Shown here one piece after another: positions 8,470-18,556 of a stretch of DNA of 64,000 nucleotides. Position 1 is the stretch's first letter; each line of letters begins with the position of its first letter. The DNA comes from Gammaproteobacteria bacterium (GTDB taxonomy: Bacteria > Pseudomonadota > Gammaproteobacteria > Natronospirales > REEB76), in the NCBI GenBank assembly GCA_027315405.1, contig DAHUYB010000036.1, forward strand, positions 1 through 64,000. The letters are read 5' to 3'. The position numbers and the translations under genes were made by a program. Below the pieces are notes generated by a model, which had not been told where the DNA came from, did no database searches, and saw only the letters and a program-made list of their open reading frames with translations.

Positions 8470-9812
8470 GCCGAACTCCCGGCATGCGCGAATACCGCCA
8501 TGGATTCCACGTGGGCGGTGTGCGGAAACATATCCAATACTCCGGCCGACAGTAATTGATAGCCGCGCGCATGCACCAGAAAACCGGCATCGCGCGCCAA
8601 GGTCGCTGGATGGCAGGAGATATATACGATGCGTTGCGGCAATTTGCTGCCTAAGCCCGTGAGTATTTCCCGGGCTCCAGCCCGGGGTGGGTCCAACAGC
8701 AGACGATCATAGGGTAACTGTTGCCACACGACACCCTGTTGATCAGCAAATAAATCTGTCCGATAAAATCTGATATTTGTCAGGCCATTGCGTTCGGCAT
8801 TAGCGCGAGCCCGGACCACTAATCCCGGTTCGCTTTCGATACCTGCCACCTCATTTGAAACCCTCGCCAGCGGCAGGGTGAAATTGCCTAGGCCGCAGAA
8901 TAGGTCCAGCACGCGATGTTGCCGCTCCACCTGCAACTCTTCGATGGCGCGCTTCACCAACTGTCGGTTGATTTCGTCGTTTATTTGGATGAAATCGGTG
9001 GGCTCAAAAGTGATTTCCGCATTCCAGTCTGGCAGACTGTAATTCAGGCTTGTGCGTTCTGTGCCAAGTGGAATGGTGTTGTCTTGCTTGCCTGGCTGTA
9101 GATAGAAATACAAAGCATGAGTCTGCTCGAATTCAGACAGTTTTATACGATCCATCCTGTCAGGTTGCGACAAGATACGCAGCACCAGTATGGTCGCGTT
9201 GTTCCCTACCGCAACCTCAATCTGAGGAATTCGTTCAGCGATGGTCAGATTGCCTATCAATACGGCAAGAGACTCGATCAGATTTCCGATTCTCGGATGC
9301 AAGGTTTCGCAGTGCCGTATTTTGACGACATGTTTGCTGTGCTGCTCCACGAAACCCACGTGTACTTGTCCTGGCGAAGGCCCCCGGTGTACCGAAAGGC
9401 GTGCGCGCCGCCGATAGCCCCACACAGGACCGGTAAGCGGCGGTAGAATTGCCTGCGGTTGTACCTGGCCGATGCGTTTAAGGTTATCAAGCAGGGTTTG
9501 TTGTTTTGATGTTATCTGTGCGGCTGGGGCAAGATGTTGCAAGGCACAGCCACCACAGACGCCAAAATGCTCGCACTGAGGCGGCACACGCTCACTCGAT
9601 TTGTTATGGATATTCAGCAGGCGGGCTTCATCGTACGCACGCCGGCGGCGAACAATGTGGAAGTCCACGTCCTCTCCAGGCAGCGCCCCCTCGATAAACA
9701 CAGCCTTACCGTTGATGCGGACAATGCCGCGGCCGTCATGAGATAGGGTCTCCACTTGCCCCCGGGATACGGGGTTAGACACACCGCTTCGCACAATCTG
9801 CCGCAAACCCAT
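8466..9812 (-). CDS. rlmD: 23S rRNA (uracil-1939-C5)-methyltransferase RlmD
   Basis: SAM-dependent RNA m5U methyltransferase with a [4Fe-4S] cluster. 448 residues. An N-terminal TRAM RNA-binding domain spans about 14-68. Cluster ligands are visible as Cys80, Cys86 and Cys89 (CEHFGVCGGC) plus Cys168. The SAM motif is VLDLFCGLGNFTLPLA at 301-316, the LDPPRAGA motif is at 373-380, and the catalytic nucleophile is Cys400 in IVYISCHPATLARD. The start overlaps the stop of the upstream exonuclease gene (ATGA) and its stop overlaps nagZ, giving a tight three-gene unit. RlmD rather than RlmC is favoured by the TRAM domain and the length. Confidence 0.95.
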   Translation of the reverse strand: MGLRQIVRSGVSNPVSRGQVETLSHDGRGIVRINGKAVFIEGALPGEDVDFHIVRRRRAYDEARLLNIHNKSSERVPPQCEHFGVCGGCALQHLAPAAQITSKQQTLLDNLKRIGQVQPQAILPPLTGPVWGYRRRARLSVHRGPSPGQVHVGFVEQHSKHVVKIRHCETLHPRIGNLIESLAVLIGNLTIAERIPQIEVAVGNNATILVLRILSQPDRMDRIKLSEFEQTHALYFYLQPGKQDNTIPLGTERTSLNYSLPDWNAEITFEPTDFIQINDEINRQLVKRAIEELQVERQHRVLDLFCGLGNFTLPLARVSNEVAGIESEPGLVVRARANAERNGLTNIRFYRTDLFADQQGVVWQQLPYDRLLLDPPRAGAREILTGLGSKLPQRIVYISCHPATLARDAGFLVHARGYQLLSAGVLDMFPHTAHVESMAVFAHAGSSA

Positions 9813-10609
9813 CAGGCACCCGTCGGTTGATCAAATGCGGGGGACCATGCAGTCAAGAACTCATTGAGGTGCGGTTTATTCGCATGGCTGAGCGTCTTCC
9901 GTACCCGTGCGCATTCATCAAGATAGCGGCCCTGCTCAAGTCGGCCGCGCATCAATTCAAAACGCAGATATATAAGATAGGTGTTTAGGGTGTCGGTCTC
10001 ACAGTAATCGCGGATACGCTCAATCTCCCCAGCCAAATACGCATCCCAGACTTTGCTGCCATGCATACCCAGTTTTCCGGGCAACCCCAGCATCTGGGCG
10101 ATCTCGTCCAGCGGTGCGGCGCTGCGCAACTGAAACCCGGCAAGTACATCCATGAGATCGGTGTGCCGCCAATGGAAGCGGGACAGGTAATTGTTGTAGC
10201 GGAAGCCGGTCTCGGTTTCGCCCATTTCCCAATAACGCGGGGCAATAATGCCATGACGTAATGCCCGATAATGCAGCACCGGTAAGTCGAATCCACCACC
10301 GTTCCAAGAAACCAAGTCGGGCGTGAATTTTTCGATGCCTTCGTAGAAGCGGTTGATAATTTCCGCCTCGCCGGATTCCGGCACGCCCAAGGTCCAAAGT
10401 TTGAAATCTTCCCCGCGACGCAGGGCAATTGAAATTGCCGCGATACGATGCAAATGCAGCGGCAAAAATTCACTGCCACCGGTTTCCTGGCGGCGTTGCT
10501 GGAACATGGCACGCGCCGTGTCCTCATCCGACAGGCCTGCAAGCCCGTACAGACGCCGGCCAGCCTCCACATCCGGAATGGTCTCGATATCGAAGGCCAG
10601 AACGTTCAT
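9812..10609 (-). CDS. Predicted 3'-5' exonuclease, PolB-exonuclease-like
   Basis: 265 residues of the stand-alone DEDD-type exonuclease family related to the proofreading domain of family B DNA polymerases. The Exo I motif FDIETIPDV begins at residue 5, Exo II lies around SWNGGGFDLPVLHYRAL, and Exo III around YCETDTLNTYLIYLR. No polymerase domain is attached. The reading frame extends 36 codons further upstream, but the chosen ATG has a good Shine-Dalgarno site (AAGGTGG, a few bases before) and starts right at the conserved strand. It is translationally coupled to rlmD. The biological substrate is unknown; a role in DNA or RNA processing is inferred from the fold. Confidence 0.85.
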   Translation of the reverse strand: MNVLAFDIETIPDVEAGRRLYGLAGLSDEDTARAMFQQRRQETGGSEFLPLHLHRIAAISIALRRGEDFKLWTLGVPESGEAEIINRFYEGIEKFTPDLVSWNGGGFDLPVLHYRALRHGIIAPRYWEMGETETGFRYNNYLSRFHWRHTDLMDVLAGFQLRSAAPLDEIAQMLGLPGKLGMHGSKVWDAYLAGEIERIRDYCETDTLNTYLIYLRFELMRGRLEQGRYLDECARVRKTLSHANKPHLNEFLTAWSPAFDQPTGA

Positions 10610-10945
10610 GCGCCACCTTGCAGTCGGGACTCGCAGTGTAGCAAACCCAGCGGCAATAGGTCGAAACCTTTGACCGCTACGTAGAAAAGCCGCACCATAA
10701 CGACTCCAGAAAACCAATACCCCAACATACCGAAATCATGGATATACACGCACACACATCCCGATCGTCATGCCGCTTATGGCAGCACACTTAATCGTCA
10801 TGGAATTGCACAATGATGCGGGTAAAAGGCTATTTACTGATGGCTTTAGCCCACATTGCAACAATTTCTCGGCCAATACTCTCAACTTTATGTACATGCA
10901 ACTCATGCTGTTCAGCAGCATGTCACAACAACAGGAAGTTATGCC
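10610..10945. other. 336-base divergent intergenic region
   Basis: The only gap above 300 bases. It separates the minus-strand exonuclease operon from the plus-strand hybrid kinase and must hold promoters for both. I see no convincing gene or RNA. A weak plus-strand candidate promoter is TTGCAC at 10806-10811 with TATTTA at 10831-10836, but its 19-bp spacing is too long to be convincing. The far upstream TTG (10856) of the kinase frame lies inside it and is not used as the start. Confidence 0.4.
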
Positions 10946-13723
10946 ATGATCCGCGACTGGGGTATCCGCAGCCGCGTTTTGCTTTTGGCGCTCGTGCCAG
11001 TGGTATGTCTTGGATTTGTACTGGGCACATACTTAACGCGTGTTCGTGTATATGATTTACATGCCTCAGAACAAGCCCTCGGGGATACGCTCGCTACCCA
11101 ACTGGCATCGGCCAGCGAATACGGTGTGTTCTCCAATAATGTACGCATCCTGCAGACGCTGGCACACGCCGTCTCCCGGGAGCCGGGTGTCGAATCGATA
11201 ACCATTACTGATCATGATGGCCATGTCCTCGCCAAAGTTATCCATCCTACCCCGCAGGGACACGGACTTATAAACAATGTGACGCAGCGCATTGGCACTG
11301 AAACTGGTTTGGCGAACACCCTGACATTCACCCGGCCCATTACCCTACAGTCCGTTCCCAGCGGCGGGTTAAATGAGTTTCTAAACAACGGCGGCAAGAC
11401 CCATAACTCATTAGCTCAACAATCTCAGGTACTTGGCAAAGTAACTGTGAAATTGTCAGAAGCACATTATGCTGCGCGTCAGACCCAGATTATCGTGAAC
11501 GGCGGCATCATCATGCTGAGCTGCCTTGCGCTCAGCATCCTGCTGGCACTGGGGATCGGCGGCAGTGTAGCCGTACCCATTACACGGGTAATTGAAATGG
11601 TCAGCCGCTTCAGTTCCGGTGATCATGCCGCGCGTGTACCTGAACGCTCCGGCGGTGAGATCGGCCAGCTTGAGAGTGGTATCAATCTCATGGCGGCGAA
11701 TGCAGAGCATTCGCAGCAGGAACTCATAACCCAGGTGAATCAAGCCACCGCGGAACTGCGGGAAACAATGGATGAAATGGAAGTCAAGAACGTCGAATTG
11801 GATTTGGCCCGCAAGCGCGCGTTGCAAGCAACCCGGACTAAATCCGAATTTCTATCCAATATGAGTCATGAAATACGCACACCCATGAATGCCATCGTGG
11901 GATTTACCGGTCTGCTTGCAAAGACCAGACTGAATAAAGATCAACGCGATTACTTGGATACCGTACAGCACTCAGCCGCCATACTTTTGGCACTCATAGA
12001 CGATGTCTTGGGCTTGCAGAGTCTGGAAGCAGGCAAACCTATCCAACCCGTGGCGTTTAACCTGCGGGAGCTGCTGGAGCAAGCCATTACATTGCTCGCA
12101 CCTGAAGCTTATCAGAAAGAACTGGAGTTAATTGCATATCTGCCAGCAGACCTGCCGGTGAATTATAGGGGCGACGCAGTCAAGATTTCACGCGTGCTTA
12201 TCAACCTATTGAGCAACGCAGTGAAATTCACGGAACAAGGTCAAGTAAAGCTCAGTGTGCATGCTATAAAAGAAAGCACGCATGCAATTACGCTGCGTGT
12301 CAGCGTACAGGATACCGGCATTGGCATTCAAAAAGAACACATCAAGGAACTGTTCAAGCCATTCACAACGCTCCATACCGCCACCGGCCAGCGCTACTCC
12401 GGCACAGGCCTGGGACTCGCCATCAGCCGGCAGCTCATGGATGCTTTGGGAGGCACCCTGAATGTATTCAGCCGTCCGGGTGAAGGCAGTGAATTCCGCA
12501 TGGAACTGGCGCTTGATCTTCTGCCTTCGTCACCCCACCAGAATTCACATGGCCGGGCACTGCTCTATGAATCGCAACCGGATACAGCCATGGCCATGCA
12601 GTCAAGATTGGAAAGCATCGGATACGCCGTGGTTGCATGTACCAACCTTAACAAGCTATCCACGCAGTTGCAGTCAGCGACTAGAGCACATTTCGACCTG
12701 CTGATACTCTCTCTGAGTTATAACGAAGTTCGCGATTGCAGCAGATTTAGTGGCCTTCGGAAAGATGGCAAGACACTCCCCACGATAGTACTCATCAATT
12801 CCCTCGAGAGCAGTGTGCAGCAAAAAATATCCAAGGCCGGAGATGGGGTGTGCTTACCCAAGTGCGTAGATACGCCTACACTCGAAGCGAAAATACGCCA
12901 GTTGCTTCCGCAATACACATCGGAGCAGGCGACAAAGCCGCGCATGCCGTCCATCGTCATGCGACCGCTGATAGGCCGTAATGTACTCGTGGTGGAAGAT
13001 AACCGCATCAACCGCCGCCTTATAACCTTGCAGCTTTGCGAACTGGGTGCCGATGTGATGCAAGCGGAAAATGGTGTTGCTGCGCTCGCTTGCTTCGCAG
13101 ACAAACGTCCGGATGTCATCCTCTTGGACATGCGACTCGGGCGGGAAACAGGCTTGGATGTGGCCGAGAAACTCGTCCAGGTCGCGAAGGAAAATCCAGT
13201 CCCAATTCTTATGCTCTCCGCGACCCGCGAGGAAGTGTCATTTGAAGTATCACGCTCTCTCGGCATCCGCCGTTGGTTACTTAAACCGGTGGATGAACAG
13301 ACCTTGGAACAAGCTTTACTCGAGGTTGCTTTAACTGCGCCGCCCGATACCCCAGGCAACGCTGATTCGCTGGAGGAATTAAAAACAGCCTTGACAAAAC
13401 TGCGGCCTGAAATCCTAACCATGCTGCGACAGGATTTGCCTGTGCAACAGCAAACCGTATTAAATGCTTGGGAGCGAAACGACATTGCCGCTCTGCAGAA
13501 AGCGCTGCATATCCTGCATGGGACCGCGGCTATGTGCAAGCTTACACAATTGAAAGCTTATTGTAGCGCCATGGAAAGCACACTGATGAAACAATCGAAA
13601 ATAGAATATATTTCACCATTTGAGATCAAACTCAAAGAGGAAATAACCAGGGTGATTGTGGCACTTGAAATCGGCAACCACGAACCGGGGCGTACTGCAC
13701 ACAACAGCACCCCTGCCGGATAA
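10946..13723 (+). CDS. barA: GacS/BarA-type hybrid sensor histidine kinase
   Basis: Tripartite sensor kinase expected to phosphorylate a GacA/UvrY-type regulator (not in the window) that controls the Csr/Rsm small-RNA switch. 925 residues from ATG 10946, which has AGGAAG about 7 bases upstream; an upstream TTG start at 10856 is less likely. Order: TM1 (about 10-30), periplasmic sensor, TM2 (about 185-208), HAMP, a coiled linker, HisKA with His308 (FLSNMSHEIRTPMN), HATPase with N box NLLSNAVKFTEQG, G1 DTGIGI and G2 GTGLGLAIS. Then a receiver-like segment lacking the phospho-Asp, a true receiver (VVEDNRINRR, Asp728 in LLDMRLG), and a C-terminal HPt with His858 (LHILHGTAAM). GacS versus BarA naming is interchangeable. 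Confidence 0.92.
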   Translation: MIRDWGIRSRVLLLALVPVVCLGFVLGTYLTRVRVYDLHASEQALGDTLATQLASASEYGVFSNNVRILQTLAHAVSREPGVESITITDHDGHVLAKVIHPTPQGHGLINNVTQRIGTETGLANTLTFTRPITLQSVPSGGLNEFLNNGGKTHNSLAQQSQVLGKVTVKLSEAHYAARQTQIIVNGGIIMLSCLALSILLALGIGGSVAVPITRVIEMVSRFSSGDHAARVPERSGGEIGQLESGINLMAANAEHSQQELITQVNQATAELRETMDEMEVKNVELDLARKRALQATRTKSEFLSNMSHEIRTPMNAIVGFTGLLAKTRLNKDQRDYLDTVQHSAAILLALIDDVLGLQSLEAGKPIQPVAFNLRELLEQAITLLAPEAYQKELELIAYLPADLPVNYRGDAVKISRVLINLLSNAVKFTEQGQVKLSVHAIKESTHAITLRVSVQDTGIGIQKEHIKELFKPFTTLHTATGQRYSGTGLGLAISRQLMDALGGTLNVFSRPGEGSEFRMELALDLLPSSPHQNSHGRALLYESQPDTAMAMQSRLESIGYAVVACTNLNKLSTQLQSATRAHFDLLILSLSYNEVRDCSRFSGLRKDGKTLPTIVLINSLESSVQQKISKAGDGVCLPKCVDTPTLEAKIRQLLPQYTSEQATKPRMPSIVMRPLIGRNVLVVEDNRINRRLITLQLCELGADVMQAENGVAALACFADKRPDVILLDMRLGRETGLDVAEKLVQVAKENPVPILMLSATREEVSFEVSRSLGIRRWLLKPVDEQTLEQALLEVALTAPPDTPGNADSLEELKTALTKLRPEILTMLRQDLPVQQQTVLNAWERNDIAALQKALHILHGTAAMCKLTQLKAYCSAMESTLMKQSKIEYISPFEIKLKEEITRVIVALEIGNHEPGRTAHNSTPAG

Positions 13724-13735
13724 CCATTGAAGGTT

Positions 13736-14131
13736 TCAGACTTTCGAGGCGGTACTTTTCAGAATTACCGCCATCGCCAATACCATTCCGGCCTCGTCGC
13801 TCAGACTCACAAATGCTTCGCCAGCACCAAGGGCCTTACATACCGCTCGGCCACGTTCCGAGAAGATCACTAACGGACGGCCACGCACATCTGGCACGCT
13901 ACCCGTATCCCGCACCCACATGCCATGACGAAAACCGATGCCCAGCGCCTTGACCACCGCTTCCTTTGCGGCAAATCGTGTGGCCAGATAACGCACTGGA
14001 TTCTGGCTGCCTTCGAACCCGCCCATCTCCTCAGGCATGAGAATGCGTTTGGAGAAGTGTGTGCCAAAACGTTGCCAGGCACGCTCAATACGCCGGACTT
14101 CCACCAAATCGGTGCCGATTCCTAAAATCAT
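13736..14131 (-). CDS. acpS: Holo-[acyl-carrier-protein] synthase
   Basis: Transfers 4'-phosphopantetheine from CoA to a serine of apo-ACP, activating fatty-acid synthesis. 131 residues, typical length. Metal-binding residues of the family are present: Asp8 in [13 protein letters not shown] and Glu57 in [13 protein letters not shown]. It is the last gene of the rpoE-to-acpS minus-strand run and overlaps pdxJ by ATGA, as in many gammaproteobacteria. It converges with the hybrid kinase gene, with only 12 bases between the stops. Confidence 0.97.
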   Translation of the reverse strand: MILGIGTDLVEVRRIERAWQRFGTHFSKRILMPEEMGGFEGSQNPVRYLATRFAAKEAVVKALGIGFRHGMWVRDTGSVPDVRGRPLVIFSERGRAVCKALGAGEAFVSLSDEAGMVLAMAVILKSTASKV

Positions 14132-14865
14132 AGACTGCGCGCATCTCGAACCAATTGTTTCATTTCCATGACCGCGGTAGTCATACCCACCATGAGCGCA
14201 CGCGAAACAATGGCATGACCGATATTCAGCTCGATGATCCCGGGAATGGCCGCCACTGGTATAACATTATGGTAATGCAGGCCATGGCCTGCATGCACTT
14301 CTAGCCGCCGTTGCAAAGCAAGTTGCACGGCTTCCGTCAAGCGATGCAATTCTTCCGCCTGAACATGGCTGTTGGTAGCATCCGCATAGCGGCCGGTGTG
14401 TAACTCGACTACCGGCACACGCAAGGATGCGGCTGCCTCAATCTGCTCCTGTTCCGGATCGATGAACAGGGCCACGCGCACACCTGCATCCGCCAATTGT
14501 GCGCAGACTGATGCAAGCGATTTCTGTTGCACACACACATCCAGGCCACCTTCGGTGGTGAGTTCCTGGCGGCGTTCCGGCACCAGGCAGCAATCCTGCG
14601 GCTGCAACTCACAGGCGAATTTGAGCATTTCGCTGCTGGCCGCCATTTCCAGATTCATACGCGTCTGTAATACCGAGTGTAATAGCCGTACATCCCGCTC
14701 CTGGATGTGCCGCCGATCCTCGCGTAGATGCACGATGATACTGTCGGCGCCGGCGTTCTCTGCAAGCCGCGCTGCTTCCACCGGATCCGGATAGTGAGTC
14801 CTGCGGACCTGCCGCAAAGTAGCTACATGATCAATATTGACGCCAAGCTGCATAAATTGGGCCAT
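14128..14865 (-). CDS. pdxJ: Pyridoxine 5'-phosphate synthase
   Basis: Condenses 3-amino-2-oxopropyl phosphate with deoxyxylulose 5-phosphate to make pyridoxine phosphate (vitamin B6). A TIM-barrel protein of 245 residues. Family motifs: [13 protein letters not shown] near the start, [14 protein letters not shown] with the catalytic His, and [11 protein letters not shown] near the end with the phosphate-site residues. The frame is open nine codons further upstream, but the ATG at 14865 has a strong GGAGG nine bases before it and is chosen. It is translationally coupled to acpS. Confidence 0.96.
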   Translation of the reverse strand: MAQFMQLGVNIDHVATLRQVRRTHYPDPVEAARLAENAGADSIIVHLREDRRHIQERDVRLLHSVLQTRMNLEMAASSEMLKFACELQPQDCCLVPERRQELTTEGGLDVCVQQKSLASVCAQLADAGVRVALFIDPEQEQIEAAASLRVPVVELHTGRYADATNSHVQAEELHRLTEAVQLALQRRLEVHAGHGLHYHNVIPVAAIPGIIELNIGHAIVSRALMVGMTTAVMEMKQLVRDARSL

Positions 14866-14909
14866 TCGCACGCACCTCCGGCAACGCAACACCCCTCATC
14901 ATTATTGCT

Positions 14910-15632
14910 TCAAACCTGGGTTTTCCCAAAAGCGCGCATGACTTCGCGGGTCCTGAGAGGACGCCCGCCTAGCAGCTCGTCCAGCACCGTTCGCAACAGA
15001 TGGCGAACATCACGAAGTTGTTCGGGCTGCTGAAAATCTCCGCTGGCGAGCGCCAGCAGCGTACCACCCTTGATGTTTATCCCCGTACCGCCTGCATCCA
15101 AAATCCGCACCGGACCTTGTTCCGGCTCATACCGGTATACAGCATCTGTCTCCAACGGCTGGCCTGTCGCCGCATCCCGCTCCAAATTCAGCCCATAACC
15201 CAGAGCCGTTAATAAATGCTTTTCAAACAAGCGCAACGCCGGAGCGATTGCCTGGGTGAGTCGACTGAGCGCATGCCCGTATTGGCCGAATAGCTCAGGC
15301 TGAGGATCCAGACGCGGCAACAGGCGCAACAACAGTTCATTCATATAGAAACCACTCATCAATGCACGTCCCGAGAGCGCATGCGGCCCATCGCCCGCTT
15401 CGGCAGCGGTGAGCGTAGCCAACTCTCCACTGCCAACCCAGGACAGTAGCAGCGGCTGGAACGGCCGCAGCACCGCCCGCCAAGGTGAGTTGGCACGCCG
15501 TGCGCCGCGCGCCACCAGCCCCAACCGACCATGGTCGTGGGTGAAGATCTCGACTAGGCGACTGGTTTCACGCCAGTCATATTGATGCAGTACATATGTC
15601 GGAATCAATGTTATGCGTTCGGTGGTTCTCAT
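14910..15632 (-). CDS. recO: DNA repair protein RecO
   Basis: Recombination mediator that helps load RecA on SSB-coated single-stranded DNA in the RecFOR pathway. 240 residues. The N-terminal OB fold is recognisable (YVLHQYDWRETSRLVEIFTH, then GLVARGARR), followed by the helical domain (ALMSGFYMNELLLRLLP). The zinc-finger cysteines seen in Gram-positive RecO are absent, as in E. coli. It sits between era and pdxJ, the standard place in this class, with 3 bases from the era stop. Confidence 0.93.
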   Translation of the reverse strand: MRTTERITLIPTYVLHQYDWRETSRLVEIFTHDHGRLGLVARGARRANSPWRAVLRPFQPLLLSWVGSGELATLTAAEAGDGPHALSGRALMSGFYMNELLLRLLPRLDPQPELFGQYGHALSRLTQAIAPALRLFEKHLLTALGYGLNLERDAATGQPLETDAVYRYEPEQGPVRILDAGGTGINIKGGTLLALASGDFQQPEQLRDVRHLLRTVLDELLGGRPLRTREVMRAFGKTQV

Positions 15633-15635
15633 AAG

Positions 15636-16532
15636 TCAGTCGGCCAGCCCCAGGGTATCCAGGGCGCGTTCGTCATCCGTCCAATGGTCGCGCACTTTCA
15701 CCCACAGACGCAGAAACACCCTGGACTGAGTTTCACGTTCCAGTTCCATTCGGGCCGCCTTACCGATTTGCTTGAGCATAGCGCCTTTGTGACCGATGAC
15801 GATGGCCTTCTGCCCTTTGCGTTCCACCCAGATCATGGCACCGATATGCAGGACACTGTCCTTAAGATGGTATTCCTCCACGCCTACCGCTATGGAATAC
15901 GGCACCTCCTGTTCCAGTGCTTGCATGAGTTTCTCGCGTATACACTCCGCGGCACGCAGAATGCCATCTTGATCCGTCAGTTGCTCTTCCGGGAACAGCC
16001 TAGGTGATTCCGGCAATAGCGGCTTGAGCAGATTTTCCAGCTGGGAAATATTTTCCCGTGTACTGGCGGAAATCGGCACTATAAACTTGAAATCGGCCTT
16101 TGCTTGAATGCTATCGAGATAGGGGAGCAGGGTGGTACGTGCCTTAAGCTTATCAATTTTGTTCACTGCCAGCGCTAGCGGCCGTTCTAGTGCCACACAA
16201 CGAGACAAGGCATGATCATCATCCTCCGTCCAGTGGACCGCTTCCACTACCAGCAGCACAACATCGGCTTCCGCGATTGCATTGCTGGCCGCGAAGTTCA
16301 TGCGGCGGCTTATGGCGCGCTTGGCATCCAGATGTAGACCGGGCGTATCCACATATACAAACTGCGCATCCACGGTAGTATGAACGCCAAGAATTCGACG
16401 ACGCGTGGTTTGTGGCTTAGTGGTGACGATGCTGACTTTGGCTCCCACCAGAGCATTGACGAGCGTGGATTTGCCCACGTTTGGCCGTCCCGCCAAGGTG
16501 ATAAAACCACAGCGAAAACCGGTTTCAGGCAT
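15636..16532 (-). CDS. era: GTPase Era
   Basis: Essential GTPase that binds 16S rRNA near its 3' end and assists 30S maturation. 298 residues. G1 is GRPNVGKS at 15-22, the switch II/G3 motif DTPGLH is present, G4 is NKIDK, and a C-terminal KH domain carries [13 protein letters not shown]. The frame extends 16 codons upstream, but the ATG at 16532 gives the normal N-terminus (MPETGFRCG) and overlaps the rnc stop by 8 bases, as expected for the rnc-era pair. Confidence 0.97.
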   Translation of the reverse strand: MPETGFRCGFITLAGRPNVGKSTLVNALVGAKVSIVTTKPQTTRRRILGVHTTVDAQFVYVDTPGLHLDAKRAISRRMNFAASNAIAEADVVLLVVEAVHWTEDDDHALSRCVALERPLALAVNKIDKLKARTTLLPYLDSIQAKADFKFIVPISASTRENISQLENLLKPLLPESPRLFPEEQLTDQDGILRAAECIREKLMQALEQEVPYSIAVGVEEYHLKDSVLHIGAMIWVERKGQKAIVIGHKGAMLKQIGKAARMELERETQSRVFLRLWVKVRDHWTDDERALDTLGLAD

Positions 16533-17202
16533 TAGGCAACAACTCGAGCACACGCCGCGCAGCTTTCTGTTCAGCAGCACGGCGACTACCAGCCGCGCCC
16601 TGAGCGTGAATGTCTAGTGCCTTCACCTGACAGCTCACCTGGAATACCTGCTGATGGGCTTGTCCACTCACCGACTCCAAACTGTACAGTGGCAGAGGTA
16701 AGTTACGTGCTTGGAGTATTTCTTGCAACTGGGTTTTGCAATCCTTGAGCATTTCTGGAAGAGCTGGCGTTGCAAGCCGCGCATTGAACAAGCGCAGTAC
16801 AACGGTTCGCGCACTCTCAAAGCCACCATCAATATAAATTGCTCCCAACAATGCTTCCAAGGCGTCAGCAAGAATAGAATCACGGCGCTGACCGCCACTC
16901 TTAAGTTCCCCCGGTCCAAGCGCCAAATAACCTCCGAGTTCAAGTTCGCGGGCGACCGCCGCCAGGGTATCTTGGTTGACCAAACTGGCGCGCAGCCGTG
17001 TCAATGCACCCTCGTCGAGCCGCGGATGCTCTTCGAACAATTCCATCGATATCACAGCATTCAGCAGAGCATCACCGAGGAATTCTAAGCGTTCATTATT
17101 ATTACTACCCGCACTGCGGTGCGTCAAAGCTTGCAATAATAATTTCGCATCGCTGAAACTATAATCAAGTGCCGTTACCAGCTGCTTAAAGGAATCGCTC
17201 AA
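16525..17202 (-). CDS. rnc: Ribonuclease III
   Basis: Double-strand-specific endoribonuclease that processes rRNA precursors and many mRNAs. 225 residues. The signature [18 protein letters not shown] (35-52) carries Glu40 and Asp44, and [15 protein letters not shown] carries the second metal pair Asp113 and Glu116. The double-stranded-RNA-binding domain covers about 152-222. The start codon is TTG and overlaps the stop of the DUF4845 gene (TTGA); no in-frame ATG nearby gives a complete N-terminus. Order lepB-DUF4845-rnc-era-recO is usual for gammaproteobacteria. Confidence 0.96.
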   Translation of the reverse strand: MSDSFKQLVTALDYSFSDAKLLLQALTHRSAGSNNNERLEFLGDALLNAVISMELFEEHPRLDEGALTRLRASLVNQDTLAAVARELELGGYLALGPGELKSGGQRRDSILADALEALLGAIYIDGGFESARTVVLRLFNARLATPALPEMLKDCKTQLQEILQARNLPLPLYSLESVSGQAHQQVFQVSCQVKALDIHAQGAAGSRRAAEQKAARRVLELLPNA

Positions 17203-17579
17203 TGTGGATTGGCCTGATAGGTCCGGTGGAAATGCACTAGCAAATCGACGTTGCCGACGAAATTCGTCCGTGACTCATAATCCAGCGTCATAATTATTCC
17301 AGTACCCTCTGGAGAGGGTGCTATAGTTACATTATCTTTAGGGGTAACATCGTTTACGCCATTTATAGTAAAAAGATTATCAATACTGAGCCTGATCTGT
17401 TCCGGCGTCTCGCCGACATCAATATGTGATGCAACAGTATTCATAGTGGAGTTAATCGAGTAGTACTCCATATAAATTGGAAATAATCTGAAACCAAACC
17501 AGACTACGAACGTGATCAATGCAATAAGGATGATCCAACTGATCAATGTCAAGCCTGCTTGATGATTGTGGCTCTTCAT
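17199..17579 (-). CDS. DUF4845 single-pass membrane protein
   Basis: 126 residues of the DUF4845 family, function unknown. One hydrophobic helix near the N-terminus (about residues 9-31, LTLISWIILIALITFVVWFG) is followed by a small periplasmic domain with FPIYMEYYSINSTMNT. The N-terminal shape (short basic stretch, Gly, helix) recalls type IV pilin-like proteins, but there is no clear prepilin cleavage site. Conserved between lepB and rnc in beta- and gammaproteobacteria; translationally coupled to rnc. A link to protein export or envelope biogenesis is inferred only from position. Confidence 0.85.
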   Translation of the reverse strand: MKSHNHQAGLTLISWIILIALITFVVWFGFRLFPIYMEYYSINSTMNTVASHIDVGETPEQIRLSIDNLFTINGVNDVTPKDNVTIAPSPEGTGIIMTLDYESRTNFVGNVDLLVHFHRTYQANPH

Positions 17580-17628
17580 AATATCTCTCCAGAATCAGAT
17601 AGCATAACTGTTATTGTCGGCAAAATAA

Positions 17629-18522
17629 TCAATGTATTATTGTACCAACACGGTGCCAGAGCTTGGCTTCGTGAAATGCATCCCAGTTCATCCAGACGAA
17701 AAACGCTCGGCCTACCAGATCGTGTTCCGGGACAAAACCCCAGTAGCGGCTGTCAAAGCTGTTGTCACGGTTATCACCCATGACGAAATATTCTCCCGGT
17801 GGCACAGTCCATTCACCTTGAACATATTCAGCTCCGGGGATGATGAGCAAATCATGGGTCATATTGCCGAGTCTCTCCTGATGCAAAATTGCACCCATCA
17901 CATCCAACCCAGCATAGAGACCGAGGGCCTTATCAGGAATTTGAACGCCATTGATATACAGGGTTTCGCCGCGGTAGACAATATGGTCGCCGGGTAGACC
18001 GATAATGCGCTTTATATAATCGACACCCGCCGAACGCCGGACTTCCTGCAATCCGCCCGGACCGCAGGCCGGATTCTGCTCACAATACTGCAGCGCCGAA
18101 GCCTCAGGATAGTGAAATACCACCACATCGCCGCGCTGTGGCTCACCAATCGGGAGTATCTTGTTGCCAATAACCGGCAGCCGCAGTCCATAATCGAATT
18201 TGTTGACCAAAATGAAATCCCCCACCAGCAGGGTCGGAACCATGGACGAAGACGGTATATGGAAAGGTTCCACTACAAAGGTGCGCAGTAACAATACAAT
18301 CAGGAAGACCGGGAAAAACGATTTAGCGTACTCCAGTAGAATTGGATCACGGTATTTCTTGGTTACAGCTACGGCTTCAGCAACGCCGGCGGCGGCCTGG
18401 GCCTCATGAACAACCCCAGCTTTCGAACGGCGCTGCCTGGCGAAAAACAGTGTATCGAACAACCAGATCAGGCCTGTCACGATAGTTGCCAGCGTCAATA
18501 AAGCTTCTAAGTCAAAATCCAT
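17629..18522 (-). CDS. lepB: Signal peptidase I
   Basis: Inner-membrane serine protease that removes signal peptides from exported proteins. 297 residues. Two N-terminal hydrophobic segments (about 5-28 and 64-84) anchor the catalytic domain. The nucleophile is Ser93 in HIPSSSMVPTLLVGD and the general base is Lys171 in DYIKRIIGLPGD; a conserved late box is MGDNRDNSFDSRYWG. The ATG has AAGGA eight bases upstream. It follows lepA by 34 bases and is probably in one transcript with it. Confidence 0.96.
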   Translation of the reverse strand: MDFDLEALLTLATIVTGLIWLFDTLFFARQRRSKAGVVHEAQAAAGVAEAVAVTKKYRDPILLEYAKSFFPVFLIVLLLRTFVVEPFHIPSSSMVPTLLVGDFILVNKFDYGLRLPVIGNKILPIGEPQRGDVVVFHYPEASALQYCEQNPACGPGGLQEVRRSAGVDYIKRIIGLPGDHIVYRGETLYINGVQIPDKALGLYAGLDVMGAILHQERLGNMTHDLLIIPGAEYVQGEWTVPPGEYFVMGDNRDNSFDSRYWGFVPEHDLVGRAFFVWMNWDAFHEAKLWHRVGTIIH

Positions 18523-18556
18523 TCTGTTTATCCTTCAGTGTTGTTTAGTACAAACG

